DNA of 64,000 nt from NCBI RefSeq assembly GCF_003725995.1, contig NZ_QIBX01000007.1:47250-111249 (forward strand), in the 5' to 3' direction. Below, piece after piece: positions 17,434 to 28,336 of this stretch. Source of the stretch: Slackia equolifaciens (GTDB lineage Bacteria; Actinomycetota; Coriobacteriia; Coriobacteriales; Eggerthellaceae). Position 1 is the stretch's first letter. Each line of letters opens with the position of its first letter. The notes below the pieces were generated by a model that searched no databases, was not told the DNA's origin, and worked only from the letters and a program-made list of their open reading frames with translations. The position numbers and the translations under genes were made by a program.

Positions 17434-18324
17434 ATGAGAAAGCTCACAAAGAAGGCGATAGCGCAACTGTTTCCGCAGCTCAAACAAGATGCCAATAAAT
17501 ACACGCGAGGCACGTGCGAACTGGTGGTAGGCGACAGGAATTTTCCCGGGGCGGGTGTGCTTGCCACGATGGCGGCAACGCGCATGGGCTCGGGCTACGT
17601 CAAGGCGTACACGTCGGACGAGGCCGCTGCCGCGCTGCGCATCGTGCAGCCCTCGGCCGTGATCGCTTCTTTCAAACAGTACGGCGTCGAATGCCACGCT
17701 CAGGACGACTTGCATCCCAGCGCTACCGTGGTGGGGTGCGGCCTTGCGGGCACCGAGGGCAATATGACCCTTGTCAAGAGCGTGATCGCCGCAGCGGCGG
17801 TGCCCCTGGTGCTTGATGGCGGCGCCCTGACGGCAATCGCTACCGAATCGGGATTTGCCGCACTGGCCGACCATCGTCTGAACGGCTTCTCCGCCATACT
17901 GACGCCGCACGGAGGCGAGGCGGCACGGCTTATTGCCGCGCTCCCCGTCGATGCCGAGGTGGCGGATGATTTGCATGACCCCGCTCGGCAGGCGCTCAGG
18001 ATTGCGCGCGCGTACGATGCGGTGTGTGTGCTCAAGGGGCCGCAGACGTATATCGCCTCCCCGGATGATGCGGGCGCCAAGGATGTCGCCGTGTACGCCG
18101 ACGGCACGCCCGCGCTTGCCAAGGCGGGAACGGGCGATGTGCTGGCCGGTTGCATCGGAGCGCTGCTTGCGCAGGGGCTAAGCCCGCGCGACGCCGCGGA
18201 GCTCGGCGTGGTGATTCACGGCGAGGCCGGCGTTTTGGCTGCGGAAAAACTGGGCGCGTTTTGCGTGACGACCGAAGACGTGCTGCGTTTTATTCCCAAG
18301 GCCGTGAAAGAAATCGTCAAATAG
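17434..18324 (+). CDS. nnrD: ADP-dependent NAD(P)H-hydrate dehydratase
   Basis: 296 residues, the dehydratase half only; the epimerase domain NnrE, often fused, is absent. Family motifs include LVVGDRNFPGAG, TRMGSGYV, ILTPHGGE, VLKGPQTYIA and the nucleotide-binding AKAGTGDVLAGCIGAL. It repairs damaged NADHX and NADPHX using ADP. The acpS-nnrD order is common in bacteria. The ribosome site GGGGAGGGG lies inside the possible acpS extension, and the ATGA overlap with that extended frame suggests coupled translation. Confidence 0.92.
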   Translation: MRKLTKKAIAQLFPQLKQDANKYTRGTCELVVGDRNFPGAGVLATMAATRMGSGYVKAYTSDEAAAALRIVQPSAVIASFKQYGVECHAQDDLHPSATVVGCGLAGTEGNMTLVKSVIAAAAVPLVLDGGALTAIATESGFAALADHRLNGFSAILTPHGGEAARLIAALPVDAEVADDLHDPARQALRIARAYDAVCVLKGPQTYIASPDDAGAKDVAVYADGTPALAKAGTGDVLAGCIGALLAQGLSPRDAAELGVVIHGEAGVLAAEKLGAFCVTTEDVLRFIPKAVKEIVK

Positions 18325-18474
18325 CGCCACGCTTGTGTCACTCCGGTTACGAATGACGGATTGTGGCCGCGATTTGCTCTCCGAACGCGTAATCTAGAAA
18401 CGTGGAATAACGCCGGCGCAATTGCGCTGCAAAAGATGCGCATTCCCGTGGCCAGGCAAGAGAAAGAGGGCGCC

Positions 18475-19089
18475 ATGGCTTATAACAATCGCAATGACAA
18501 TGACAACATCCGCGTGAGCGTGCTCGATTCGCGTGACGAATTCAGGCCCGGGCGAAACGGCGGGTCGGTTAATTGGCCGCGTTTCGTTTCCGGTGCGCTT
18601 TTGCTCATATTCGGATTGATATGCGTGTTCAGTCCCCTCGCGGTGCTTGCGGGGTTCGCCGCCATCGTGGCGTGCGTGATTATCGCGAGCGGCGTGGTGA
18701 GCGTCTTGTCGTATATGCGCTCGCGCAATACTATGTTCGCGCAAAGCGGGTGGAACCTGTTCTGCGCTGTGATGATCGTGCTGTTCGGCGTGGTCTTGCT
18801 CGCGTTTCCCATGGTGGGCATCGCAACGGTTGCCTGGATCTTCGGGCTGGGCATCGTGCTGTTTGGCGCGGTGCAGCTGTTCGCTGCGCGCCGATTGAGC
18901 CTGTTCAGCGGCGGCACATGGGGGCTTTTGGCAGTTACGGGCGTGCTGGAAATAGTTTTAGGCATTCTGCTGTGTATCTTTCCTGCGTACTTGGGAGTGT
19001 TCATCGGCCTGTTTGCCATCGTGCACGCCGTGGATATGATTGTGTTCAGCCTGCCTATTGGCCGCGATCGCAGCAACGGTATGTGGTAG
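18475..19089 (+). CDS. DUF308/HdeD-family membrane protein
   Basis: 204 residues from the ATG at 18475 (GAAAGAGGG before it). After a polar, Asn/Asp-rich N-terminus of about 35 residues come six hydrophobic helices in three pairs (for example FVSGALLLIFGLICVFSP, GWNLFCAVMIVLFGVVLLAFP, WGLLAVTGVLEIVLGILL), the repeat layout of DUF308, the family of the acid-resistance protein HdeD. Function in this organism is unknown. It stands alone between nnrD and ligA. Confidence 0.8.
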   Translation: MAYNNRNDNDNIRVSVLDSRDEFRPGRNGGSVNWPRFVSGALLLIFGLICVFSPLAVLAGFAAIVACVIIASGVVSVLSYMRSRNTMFAQSGWNLFCAVMIVLFGVVLLAFPMVGIATVAWIFGLGIVLFGAVQLFAARRLSLFSGGTWGLLAVTGVLEIVLGILLCIFPAYLGVFIGLFAIVHAVDMIVFSLPIGRDRSNGMW

Positions 19090-21503
<2,414 letters not shown>

Positions 21504-21777
21504 CAATCCGAGATGTGGCGCGCGGCCCGTGAGGTGCTGGGCCGCGTGCAGCCTGCGGACTCGGGGCCTGCGCCGATTGATAAAGGCGCCAGCCCTTGCA
21601 TTGGGCCGCGCGCGTAGTCTGCGGGCTCAGGGCGTTCTCTCGCAGAGGCCGGTCCAACTCGCGCTTGCGTTTGGTGCCGCCGCAATGACATTCTCTCGCA
21701 GAAACGGCTCTGGGCCGGCATCTGTCGGCGCGAGAAGCTCGTGGGGCCGCGAATGGCGCCCGGCGCTGAAGCGAACT

Positions 21778-21917
21778 GCGATTTGCCGCTGCACAAACGT
21801 CGTTTCGCAATCGCGTAAACGTCGCTCGCCGCAAACAAACGCCGATTTGCCGCACCAGAAACGTTGTCCCGCAACCATATGAACGTCGCTCCGCAAACAA
21901 ACGGCGATTTGCTGCAG
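21778..21917. repeat. Tandem repeat of about 62 bp, 2.2 copies
   Basis: Unit A (21778-21840) and unit B (21841-21902) each begin GCGATTTGCCGC or GCCGATTTGCCGC and end CCGCAAACAAAC, with AACGTCGCT in between; a partial third unit runs to 21917. No gene is apparent in 21504-22188; the rest of the gap before this repeat is GC-rich without features I can name. Confidence 0.8.
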
Positions 21918-22038
21918 TTTTCGCGCGCCTCCTAAAGTAGCCCAATCGGAGCGAGGCTGTGACCTGGGGAAACGCGAAGCCGAACGGCGGTGTACTCGGG
22001 GCACCCCTCGAAAACTGCAGCAAATCGGCGTTTGTTTT
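21894..22038. repeat. 30-bp inverted repeat around an 85-bp core
   Basis: The end of the tandem array (21894-21923) recurs inverted at 22009-22038 with two mismatches, so transcripts could form a long hairpin. The core contains no gene or terminator T-run. It lies about 150 bases before the small gene at 22189. Confidence 0.85.
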
Positions 22039-22188
22039 CCTTTCGCCTTTGACGAAACGTTGCAAACGTCGTTCCGAGGCGCCGGTCGCGCGAATTAGCG
22101 GTATACTGGCAGGGCGCTGCGGTTTGCGGTGCCCTTCCATTTTTTAATTTCCAGCGAAATTCTGTGCACGATAGAGGTGGTTCGAGCC

Positions 22189-22566
22189 ATGCAGGAGAGG
22201 TTGAGCGTCTACGACGAGAAAGTGCTGCGTCGCCTGATTCAGCTTGAAACCGCGCGCCGTCAGGAGCGCAAGCAGGGCCCGCTCGCCTATATCAAGCGCG
22301 ACACCGAGGCGGGTGCCGCAATGCGCCGGCTTGACCAGCTAGGCATGATCGGGGCCATGTATAAAGATGGCAATCCCTATGTGGTTGAGGTGCTGGCCAA
22401 GGGGTATTCCTACATTGGCGTGGTAGATGCCGAGCGCGCCGAGATCATGCGCGTGGAGCGTCACCGCAAAGAGGATCGTCGTCATGACTGGCTGGTGAGC
22501 GTGTTCACCGTGGCCGTTGCCATGATCGGTGTTATCGCCGGGTTCCTCATCGGCCGCCTGGTGTAA
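22189..22566 (+). CDS. Small tail-anchored membrane protein, unknown
   Basis: 125 residues from MQERLSVYDEKVLRRL; an earlier in-frame ATG 60 bases upstream has no ribosome site, while GATAGAGGTGG precedes this one. The first 95 residues are charged, with a layout resembling a small winged-helix (RRLDQLGMIGAMYKDGNPYVVEVLAKGYSYI); a single C-terminal helix VFTVAVAMIGVIAGFLIGRLV should anchor it in the membrane with almost no tail. I do not recognise a named family. It converges with the permease gene at 22608. Confidence 0.65.
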   Translation: MQERLSVYDEKVLRRLIQLETARRQERKQGPLAYIKRDTEAGAAMRRLDQLGMIGAMYKDGNPYVVEVLAKGYSYIGVVDAERAEIMRVERHRKEDRRHDWLVSVFTVAVAMIGVIAGFLIGRLV

Positions 22567-22607
22567 GGCGCGCGCGGTTCGCTTCTCCCATTGCTTTTGC
22601 TTGGCCG

Positions 22608-23366
22608 CTACGCCGCCAAATCCCACACCACTTTCACGAATAGCATCACGAGCACGGCGACGATAATGGGGCGCACGATTTTGGCGCCGTCTTTCATCAC
22701 GAGCCCGCTGCCGATGTAATTGCCCAGGATGCTGAATGCTGCGGCGGTAAGCCCCAGCCCAATCCATACCACGCCGCTCGAGAGAAACGTGACGAGCGCT
22801 GCTATGTTGGAGGCCAGGTTCGCCACGCGCACCTCACCTGATGCGTCTTTGACCGGCAGTTTTGCCAACGCTGTGAACGCTATCAGCATAAACGTGCCGG
22901 TACCCGGTCCGTAGAATCCGTCGTAGCCGCCAACGATGAGCGAGACTGCGGCCACGATCGCAACTTGCCTGCGGGGCGATATGCGCGCATCGGCAGGCAC
23001 GTCGAGCGTGCGTTTGCGAAGCACGAAAAACGCCACGATGGGCAGTGCCACGATCAGCAGAACCTGAAATACGCCGGCGGGCGTGAGCAGTGCCAGCCGC
23101 GCCCCGATCGCCGAGCCCGCCAGGGCGCCGATTGCCGCCGGAATGGCAAGGCGCACCATGATGTAGCCTCCGCGCGCCATGCGAAAGGTGGCCACCGCGG
23201 CACCGATTGCCGATGACAGCTTGTTGGTGCCCAGCGCCGTATGAGCCGGCAGCCCGGCAATCATATAGGCGGGAAGCGATATGAGCCCGCCTCCACCCGC
23301 GATTGAGTCCACGAGACCCGCCAAAAACACAAGCGGGCAAACTATGAGCAGCGTTATCGGGTCCAT
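22608..23366 (-). CDS. TSUP (TauE/SafE) family permease
   Basis: 252 residues with about eight membrane helices in two halves. The family motif LAGLVDSIAGGGGLISLPA is at residues 16-34 and its repeat GGYDGFYGPGTGTF in the second half near 146. TSUP proteins move small organic or sulfur-containing anions such as sulfite or sulfoacetate; the substrate here is unknown. The start at 23366 has a modest AAGG ribosome site. It stands alone and is not in an operon. Confidence 0.88.
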   Translation of the reverse strand: MDPITLLIVCPLVFLAGLVDSIAGGGGLISLPAYMIAGLPAHTALGTNKLSSAIGAAVATFRMARGGYIMVRLAIPAAIGALAGSAIGARLALLTPAGVFQVLLIVALPIVAFFVLRKRTLDVPADARISPRRQVAIVAAVSLIVGGYDGFYGPGTGTFMLIAFTALAKLPVKDASGEVRVANLASNIAALVTFLSSGVVWIGLGLTAAAFSILGNYIGSGLVMKDGAKIVRPIIVAVLVMLFVKVVWDLAA

Positions 23367-23550
23367 GGATACCTTGTCCTGAATAGCGGGCGGATGAGAA
23401 TGGTCAAAACGTGCGGATTATAATACGTGTCTCGAAGCGTGCGCTAGGCGCGTTCAGCGAAAGAGCGCGCTCGTCGAGCGGAATGCAGGGCGGGCGGAAT
23501 TCGGCGCTGCGGTTGCCACGTGCTTCGTGCCACGTACTTCGCGGTCGGGC

Positions 23551-23625
23551 GGGCGGATTGCGCGCGGGCGGAATGCTGGCGGGCGGATTGCGCGCGGGCG
23601 GGATGCTGGCGGGCAGAATGCAGGG
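23551..23625. repeat. 30-bp tandem repeat, 2.3 copies
   Basis: Two 30-bp units (23551-23580, 23581-23610), each starting GGGCGGATTGCG, differ at one base, followed by a partial third. A related GGCGGAATGC motif occurs at 23479-23490. The gap 23367-23900 otherwise has no gene I would support; the open frame through it is arginine- and cysteine-rich and looks spurious. Confidence 0.8.
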
Positions 23626-23756
23626 CAGATAGCGAGTGGGTTAGACAGGTTGCTCGCCGCCGTTGCATGCGCCAAACAGCAACAGGGGCCGGACGATCGG
23701 ATCCGGGCGGCATGTTAGCACCGCGAATTGCGTGCCGCGCCGCCGCGCATTGCGCA

Positions 23757-23818
23757 GGCCGCGATGCGATTCGCGACATGGCGCTCTGGCCGCGATACGA
23801 TTCGTGTCTTGGCGCTTG
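23757..23818. repeat. 31-bp tandem repeat, 2 copies
   Basis: Two units (23757-23787, 23788-23818), each starting GGCCGCGATRCGATTCG, lie about 80 bases before the racemase start. Differences are spread through the unit, so the duplication is not recent. Confidence 0.7.
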
Positions 23819-23900
23819 CCGCCTCCATCGCGCACCGTGTCGCTCGCGCCTCGACGCTTCGCCAACCGACGCCGCACATGCGGCAAGATGGGAGAGTTAC

Positions 23901-24653
23901 ATGGGAGAACAGAGTGCTCCGGCACGCAAACCCCTCAAAAAGCTCGGCATCATCGGTGGAGTAGGCCCCGCGGCTACGGCGCGTCTGTTTACGCGCATCG
24001 TGGAGCTGACCGATGCTGCCGTCGACCAGGATCATATCGACATCACCATTTTCAATCGACCTCAGATTCCCGATCGCACGGCGTATATTCTAGGAGAGAG
24101 CGATCAATCCTATATCCCTGCGGTGCGCAACGCGGCGCTCGAGCTTGAACAGCTGGGCTGCGATGTCATTTGCATGCCGTGCGTGACGGGCCACTATCGC
24201 TCCGACGAAACGTTTGGGGCGCTCACGCGCGCTCGCGCTGTGCACATGCCCATCGAAACGGCAAAATTTCTTGTTGAAATGGGAAAACGAACCGTTGGCG
24301 TGATGGCTACCGATGGCACGGGCCATGCAGGTGTGCTGCAAAGTGCCCTGGAATCGCAGGGCCTTCGCGCCGTTCTTCCCGAGCCTGAGTTCCAGGCCAA
24401 GGTCATGTCCATCATCTACGACAACGTGAAAGCGGGCCGCCCTGCCGATATGCAGGCATTCTACGACGTGTGTGCGCATCTGCGCTCGCGCGGCTGCGAC
24501 AGCGTGATTCTCGGATGCACCGAGCTCTCGGTCATATCGGCTCCCGCAGTGGCGCATGGCATGCTTGTGGTGGATGCCATGGAGGTCCTCGCTATGCGCG
24601 TGGTGGAAGAATGCGGTGCGCGCGTGAAGGAAAGCGCCCGCGTGCTGGGCTAG
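23901..24653 (+). CDS. Aspartate/glutamate racemase family protein
   Basis: 250 residues from MGEQSAPARKPLKK, with GGGAGAG just upstream; the frame is open further upstream, but that part is repeat-derived. The Asp/Glu racemase fold is clear: LGIIGGVGPAATARL, and the two catalytic cysteines Cys94 (CMPCVTGH, with Val in place of the usual Asn after Cys) and Cys206 (LGCTELS). Members interconvert L- and D-aspartate, glutamate or related amino acids without cofactor. Which substrate is unknown. A branched-chain aminotransferase-like gene follows at nine bases and a dipeptidase after that, suggesting one unit concerned with amino-acid or peptidoglycan-peptide turnover. Confidence 0.88.
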   Translation: MGEQSAPARKPLKKLGIIGGVGPAATARLFTRIVELTDAAVDQDHIDITIFNRPQIPDRTAYILGESDQSYIPAVRNAALELEQLGCDVICMPCVTGHYRSDETFGALTRARAVHMPIETAKFLVEMGKRTVGVMATDGTGHAGVLQSALESQGLRAVLPEPEFQAKVMSIIYDNVKAGRPADMQAFYDVCAHLRSRGCDSVILGCTELSVISAPAVAHGMLVVDAMEVLAMRVVEECGARVKESARVLG

Positions 24654-24662
24654 GGCGTGGTC

Positions 24663-25571
24663 ATGGCGACGGAAAATGCTCTCTTCATTCTGGACCACGG
24701 CGCATCGATGACGCGCGCCTGTACGCCGTTGTGCATGCCTGCGCCGAGCGACGGGCTTGCGGTGTTTGAAGATATGCGCTGCTATCGAAGCGCCAAGACG
24801 AACGCAACATATGCGTTTCGGCTCGACGAGCACGTGAATCGGCTGATGCGCTCGATGGGGCTCGCCATGATGGATGCGCCATGCACGGCGAAAAAGCTCT
24901 CGAACGCGGTGGTTTCCGCCGTCCAGCAGAGCGGGCTTGTCGAGTGCCGCGTGCGCATGACGGCATACCGCGCACGGCCTCTTGATGCGCCGGGCGGCAA
25001 TCCCCTTGCGCGCATCGCAATTTCATGCGAAGGCGTCCAAGCTGATTCGGACATGCCTGCGGCCAAGGCCGTTGTCTCGTCATGGCGGGCAATTCCGGTC
25101 GATTCCCTTCCACAAGCAATGCGCTGCGTTGCGGCATCGTCGGTTTTTGCCCTTGCAAGGCAAGAGGCCGCTTCATGCGGGGCGAGCGAGGCCGTGCTGC
25201 TCAACGGCGCGGGTCTTGTATGCCAATCCACCTGCGGAAGCGTCATGGTGATGCGCGATGGCGTGTTATCAACGCCGCCCTCTTCTTCCGGCGCCTATGA
25301 GAGCGTGATGCGCGATACCGTGCTCAATCTCGCGATGGATATGGACGTGCCCTCCATCGAGGAGCAGTTGACCCGCGCCGATCTTGCCATCGCCGACGAG
25401 GCGTTTTTAGCCGACGACGTGCTCGGCATCGTGCCGCTTGCGCGCATCGACGGGCGTCAGGTGGGGCGTGGCAAGCCAGGCGTCATCACCGAGGCGCTCC
25501 AAAAGCGCTTCGCCAAAGCGTCGATGAGCGAGCTTGGCGATTACTCGAGCTGGCTGACGGAGATACGGTAG
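24663..25571 (+). CDS. Class IV aminotransferase homologue lacking the PLP lysine
   Basis: 302 residues from the ATG at 24663 (a GTG six bases upstream is possible; the ribosome site is weak). It aligns along its length with branched-chain aminotransferases: VFEDMRCYRS, FRLDEHVNRL, SSWRAIP, GVLSTPPSSSG, RDTVLNLA, and a late IVPLARIDGRQVG. The lysine that binds PLP (Lys184 in the ilvE product of this window) aligns with Arg154 here, the adjacent Tyr with Ser, and the conserved Glu of the ETGGAN region with Gln188. It is unlikely to transaminate and may be a pseudoenzyme or a lyase with altered chemistry. It sits between a racemase and a dipeptidase. Confidence 0.85.
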   Translation: MATENALFILDHGASMTRACTPLCMPAPSDGLAVFEDMRCYRSAKTNATYAFRLDEHVNRLMRSMGLAMMDAPCTAKKLSNAVVSAVQQSGLVECRVRMTAYRARPLDAPGGNPLARIAISCEGVQADSDMPAAKAVVSSWRAIPVDSLPQAMRCVAASSVFALARQEAASCGASEAVLLNGAGLVCQSTCGSVMVMRDGVLSTPPSSSGAYESVMRDTVLNLAMDMDVPSIEEQLTRADLAIADEAFLADDVLGIVPLARIDGRQVGRGKPGVITEALQKRFAKASMSELGDYSSWLTEIR

Positions 25572-25589
25572 AAGCGGCAGGAGCGCACC

Positions 25590-26585
25590 ATGAATCGCAT
25601 CAACATCTTCGATCTGCACTGCGACACGCTCGATCGGCTCGCGCTGCACGAGGCGGCCGCCGATCTGGGGTTTTCTGAGCATGACGCCCATATTCCCGCC
25701 GAGCGCATGTCATCGCTTGCAAGCAACGTCGCCCATATCGATCTTAGCCGTATGCTCGGCGCTGGCTACGGTTGGTGCCAGTGCTTTGCGGCGTTTGTCC
25801 CCGACGGCCTGGGCGCGCAGCGCTCTTGGCGCGTGTTTGAAACGGTGCGCGATTATTTCCGAAGCCAGCTTGAGCAGCACGACCGCCTCATCGAACAGGT
25901 GCGCGATGCGCGCGATATCCGTCGCATTGTTGGCGAGGGCAAGTGCGCTGCCGTATTCACGGTAGAGGGCGGCTCTTTTATTGAGGGCGACGTGTCGCGC
26001 GTGCACGAGATCGCCGATGCCGGCGTGAAGATGCTCACGCTCACCTGGAACGGCAAGAACGCCATCGCCTCGGGCAACCAGACCGCCGAGGGCCTCACGC
26101 AGTTCGGGCGCCAGGTGATTGCTGCCTTGGAGGGGCGCGGCGTGGTGGTGGACGTGTCGCACCTGAACGATCGGAGCTTTTGGGACGTTGTCGAGGCAAC
26201 GACGAGGCCGTTTGCCGCATCGCATTCCAACGCGCGCAGCGTATGCGGCCATCCGCGCAATCTGACCGATGACCAGGTGCGCGTGCTGGTTGAGCGCGGC
26301 GGCATCGTGGGGCTCAACTTCTGCTGCGACTTCCTGCGAGACGACGGTGCCGATCCTGCGCCTGATGATGTGTTGCGCCACGTCGACCGCTTTCTCTCTC
26401 TGGGCGCCGAGCATGCTCTGGCGCTTGGAAGCGATTACGACGGCACCGACGTGCCTTCGTGGCTCGATCCGGCTGAAAAAGTGGGCGCGCTGCACGCGCT
26501 CTTTGCGAAAGAGTTCGGGGAGGAGATTGCCAGCGCGATCTGCTTCGAGAACGCTCTTTCGTTTTTCGAGCGCAACGACGCCTAG
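25590..26585 (+). CDS. Membrane-dipeptidase-type (M19) metallopeptidase
   Basis: 331 residues, with GGCAGGAGCG before the ATG. Zn-binding residues of the renal dipeptidase family are visible: HCDT at residues 10-13, the bridging Glu in FTVEGGS (about 125), DVSHLND and SHSNAR (the two later His), and GSDYDG near the end. No signal peptide is present, so it is probably cytosolic despite the family name. It splits dipeptides, often with a D-residue tolerated in second position, which fits the upstream racemase. It ends seven bases before the convergent serine hydrolase gene. Confidence 0.92.
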   Translation: MNRINIFDLHCDTLDRLALHEAAADLGFSEHDAHIPAERMSSLASNVAHIDLSRMLGAGYGWCQCFAAFVPDGLGAQRSWRVFETVRDYFRSQLEQHDRLIEQVRDARDIRRIVGEGKCAAVFTVEGGSFIEGDVSRVHEIADAGVKMLTLTWNGKNAIASGNQTAEGLTQFGRQVIAALEGRGVVVDVSHLNDRSFWDVVEATTRPFAASHSNARSVCGHPRNLTDDQVRVLVERGGIVGLNFCCDFLRDDGADPAPDDVLRHVDRFLSLGAEHALALGSDYDGTDVPSWLDPAEKVGALHALFAKEFGEEIASAICFENALSFFERNDA

Positions 26586-26592
26586 CGGCTTC

Positions 26593-27837
26593 CTATTCCA
26601 GGGCCCCTCGTGCCTCGAAGAGTGCGGAGGCGATGGCGGCCACATTCGTCCGCGCTTCGGTGCAGTCGGGCTGGCTGGTCATGATGCACATCACGTAGGT
26701 GCGCCCGCCCGCCCGCACAATACCGGCGTCGCATACGGCGTTATAGGCGGGATCGGAGTCGGAAATCCATCCCGCTTTATCCATCACCTCGGCATCGCGC
26801 CCGCCCTCGGCGCTCAGGATGCCGTCTCTGATAAACGACGTGCGCGTTTGCTTGAGTTGCTCCGCCAGCCACGCAGAGCTCGCTTCGTCTGACTCCAGGT
26901 AATGCAGCGCATTGACCCACAGTTTGGCCGAGCTTTGAGCGCAGTAGGTGGGGTACCACGTGAGGGGGTCGCGAGGCGCGTCTTCCACGCCAAGCTCGGC
27001 GATCCAGCTGTCGTACCCCTCTCCGTCGTATTGGTTGCGCAGCATGCCGTAGGCGTCGTTGTCCGATTCGATGACCGCGGCAGAGATTAGCTCGCCCGTT
27101 GGATAGCTTGTTTTGCCGCTGGTCGCCCAGCTGCTCGTGGAGCTGATCGCGATGCTGCCGCGATTGCTGGACACGACGTCCACCGGCGAATTCAGCGTAA
27201 TCTCCCCCTTGTCAACCAGCGCCTGGCATACGTATACGGCATAGGGGCCCTTGAACGAGCTCGCCCCGTACACCGCCGCACCCGCGTTGTACGAAATGCC
27301 GTTTCCCGTGCTGGCGTCAAAGAACACAATGCCCGCGTCGCCCAATCCCTCCGCGGCCTTCACCGCGGCGTCGATGGCATTCGTAGCGTTTTCCGGTAGG
27401 CTGGGTGCCTCCTCGCCGATTAGCGAGAACGTTTGCAGCTCCGCTCTGGTGGAAATGGCGTCAAGATCGGTCGGCTCGATATCCCCCAAAGGAACCTCTC
27501 TCGTTGCCGCCTCTTCGAGCGCTTGTTCAAGTTTCGCGGCGTCGTTGTGGGTGGCGTAGATTTCCATGACGTCATCCTCCAGCGAGGTAATCATGTCGGG
27601 TTGCGCAAGCGTGTGGGCGAGGGCGATGGCAACTGCGTCTGGCGCGGTGGATGCGGTTGTGCCCGTATTGTGCTCGGCTGAAGAGAGGCGCCATGCCATA
27701 ACGGCGGCGGCGATGAAGGCGACGGCAATGAAAACGGCGGTGGCGGCAGTCGCGATGGAGGAAGCGCGTCGGCGCGCAGCTCGTTTTCCTGCTCCGCTCG
27801 ATGCCGCATGCTTGCCGCTTCCGGGTTGATTTGCCAT
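26593..27837 (-). CDS. Membrane-anchored class A beta-lactamase-like serine hydrolase
   Basis: 414 residues. A basic cytosolic N-terminus is followed by one membrane helix (about residues 28-48) and an acidic linker, then a penicillin-binding fold from about residue 160. Active-site motifs: SSFK (S-x-x-K, about 193-196), SDN (about 258), and DKAGW, where class A enzymes have KTG or KSG. Such proteins may be peptidoglycan-modifying enzymes or beta-lactamases; nothing here proves resistance. The ribosome site GGAGGGCG is strong. A truncated paralogue lies just upstream on the same strand, evidence of a tandem duplication. Confidence 0.85.
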   Translation of the reverse strand: MANQPGSGKHAASSGAGKRAARRRASSIATAATAVFIAVAFIAAAVMAWRLSSAEHNTGTTASTAPDAVAIALAHTLAQPDMITSLEDDVMEIYATHNDAAKLEQALEEAATREVPLGDIEPTDLDAISTRAELQTFSLIGEEAPSLPENATNAIDAAVKAAEGLGDAGIVFFDASTGNGISYNAGAAVYGASSFKGPYAVYVCQALVDKGEITLNSPVDVVSSNRGSIAISSTSSWATSGKTSYPTGELISAAVIESDNDAYGMLRNQYDGEGYDSWIAELGVEDAPRDPLTWYPTYCAQSSAKLWVNALHYLESDEASSAWLAEQLKQTRTSFIRDGILSAEGGRDAEVMDKAGWISDSDPAYNAVCDAGIVRAGGRTYVMCIMTSQPDCTEARTNVAAIASALFEARGALE

Positions 27838-27887
27838 TACGCCCTCCGCCTCTCACGTTTGTGAAGAGTATATCGCGCAAAAGGGGG

Positions 27888-28228
27888 CTACTGCTGCAAA
27901 TTCAACGCCTCGCGCGCATCGAAAATCGTTGCGGCCAGCTCTTCGAACAGCAGACGATTGCTTTCGCCGTCGGGCATGCCCGTCATGAGGGAGAAGATGT
28001 AGTCGTGTCCGTCGGCTTCGATGATGCCCGCGTCGCAGATCGCGTTGTAATCGGGGTCGGAATCGGAAATCCAGCCGGCTTTGTCGAGCACTGCGTCCGC
28101 CTCCGTCAACGCTTCGCGCAAAAAGGACGTTTCGGTGCATTCGAACAGCTCGCCGAGCCATTCAGCGGTCTCGCTCCCGCCGTTTAAGTAGGTATGCGTT
28201 TGCGTCCACAGGCGAGCCGTGCGCGCCC
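27888..28228 (-). pseudogene. 3' remnant of a paralogous serine hydrolase
   Basis: From about 28228 to 27888 the minus strand encodes a stretch that aligns with the last quarter of the 26593 protein: RTARLW with SAKLW, TSFLREA with TSFIRDG, then DKAGWISDSDPDYNAICDAGI with DKAGWISDSDPAYNAVCDAGI. The catalytic Ser and SDN region are missing and an in-frame stop lies at 28257-28259. A 77-codon open frame (from 28121) remains but is unlikely to fold alone. The 5' part was probably deleted when the present upstream region of the rubredoxin gene was joined here. Confidence 0.85.
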
Positions 28229-28336
28229 GCGCGGATTTTAAGTCATGTCTCGCCGCTCATGAGGCGGGAACGCGTTTCGATGCATACTAGTGATAAGATG
28301 CTCGATAGGTATCGGGCACAACGGAAAGGGGCACCA

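Noticed and set aside
23520..23900. N-terminal extension of the racemase to 23520
   Set aside because: The extra 127 codons come from tandem repeats, are Arg/Cys/Ala-rich, and a proper ribosome site precedes the ATG at 23901.
26593..27837. Acquired beta-lactamase resistance gene
   Set aside because: The S-x-x-K and SDN motifs are there, but the third motif is KAG, the protein is membrane-anchored with a long linker, and a chromosomal paralogue is adjacent; an envelope enzyme is as likely.
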